Shown here piece by piece: positions 50,483 to 50,740 of a stretch of DNA of 50,740 bases. Each line of letters starts with the position of its first letter. Position 1 is the first letter of the stretch. Below the pieces are notes generated by a model. It made no database searches, was not told where the DNA came from, and saw only the letters and a list, made by a program, of their open reading frames with translations. The position numbers and the translations under genes are program-made. This stretch comes from Butyrivibrio sp. (lineage in GTDB: Bacteria > Bacillota > Clostridia > Lachnospirales > Lachnospiraceae): NCBI RefSeq assembly GCF_017635265.1, contig NZ_JAGBLU010000125.1, forward strand, positions 1-50,740, given 5' to 3'.

Positions 50483-50740
50483 ATGATTTCGCTGATTATT
50501 TCGTTTGTTGTGTTAATATTTGGTTACCTCATCTATGGAAGGATAATTGAAAGAGCATTCGACCCGGATGAGCGTAATACACCTGCCTACACGAAACATG
50601 ATGGTGTGGACTTTATTCCAATGCCGGCCTGGAAAGCTTTTTTGGTGCAGCTGCTTAATATAGCGGGAACCGGACCGATCTTTGGCGCTATCATGGGAGC
50701 GTGCTTTGGACCGGTTGTTTTCCTCTGGATTGTTTTTGGA
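50483..50740 (+). CDS. cstA: Carbon starvation protein CstA family, 5' part
   Basis: First 86 codons of a peptide/pyruvate transporter of the CstA family; the gene runs off the window. 'MISLIISFVVLIFGYLIYGRIIERAF' helix, 'TPAYTKHDGVDFIPMPAWKAFLVQLLNIAGTGPIFGAIMGACFGP' is the strongly conserved CstA N-terminus. RBS GGAGGTG 5-6 bases before the ATG. It lies 126 bp after the nucleosidase gene. Confidence 0.9.
   Translation, partial: MISLIISFVVLIFGYLIYGRIIERAFDPDERNTPAYTKHDGVDFIPMPAWKAFLVQLLNIAGTGPIFGAIMGACFGPVVFLWIVFG

Overview
The window reads as a chromosomal segment of an anaerobic, low-GC Firmicute, most likely a Lachnospiraceae of the Butyrivibrio/Pseudobutyrivibrio type. The reasons are an oxygen-sensitive class III ribonucleotide reductase (nrdD/nrdG), a clostripain-family protease, GldG/DUF4340-type ABC exporter genes, a LoaP/UpxY-type NusG paralog in front of an exopolysaccharide (EPS) operon, strong AGGAGG ribosome sites and frequent TTG starts. 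This assignment is inference from gene content; no rRNA or tRNA gene was seen.

Layout. 0.1-5.2 kb: an iron-type ABC importer (lipoprotein, a two-domain permease split by a one-base frameshift, and an ATPase with an unusually large insertion). 5.4-6.5 kb: a ferredoxin-like aldo/keto reductase. 6.6-11.3 kb (minus strand): a four-gene Gld-like ABC operon in which three genes start with TTG. 11.4-22.1 kb: housekeeping and cell-surface genes (clostripain-like protease, YlmH, DEDDh exonuclease, alpha/beta hydrolase, glutathione peroxidase, D-Ala-D-Ala carboxypeptidase, TrmB, thioredoxin, SH3 protein, glutamate racemase). 22.1-25.3 kb: nrdD and nrdG behind a promoter with two NrdR-type boxes, separated by a 186-nt palindromic element.

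26-44.5 kb is the cell-surface/EPS region. An LCP-family protein, a small XRE regulator and a sortase-B-like lipoprotein that has lost its catalytic His and Cys share a palindromic operator (TTACTATG-N2-CATAGTAA). Then come a secreted protein, the LoaP-like antiterminator, an intact priming glycosyltransferase, an SH3 protein, and a chain-length determinant broken at about 33,685, where it is joined to a glycosyltransferase that has lost its N-terminal half. From this junction to about 41.7 kb the DNA looks more AT-rich and carries variable glycan genes (GT2s, DUF616, EpsG-type polymerase, TupA-like ATP-grasp genes, flippase) plus remnants. The distal end holds a split and partly degenerate phosphoglycosyl-transferase module.

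44.8-47.3 kb is a degraded accessory stretch: a RelE/ParE-type toxin-antitoxin pair followed by truncated or frameshifted gene pieces. A second, 205-nt palindromic element lies at 47.46-47.67 kb. A small HAD-type gene with three LexA-type boxes follows, then an acyltransferase, an exported MTA/SAH nucleosidase lipoprotein, and the start of cstA running off the window.

The most interesting items are the pseudo-sortase with its XRE/operator circuit, the two large palindromes, the SOS-box cluster at a HAD gene, the EPS cassette junction, and three single-base discrepancies in homopolymers, which may be real mutations or sequence errors.
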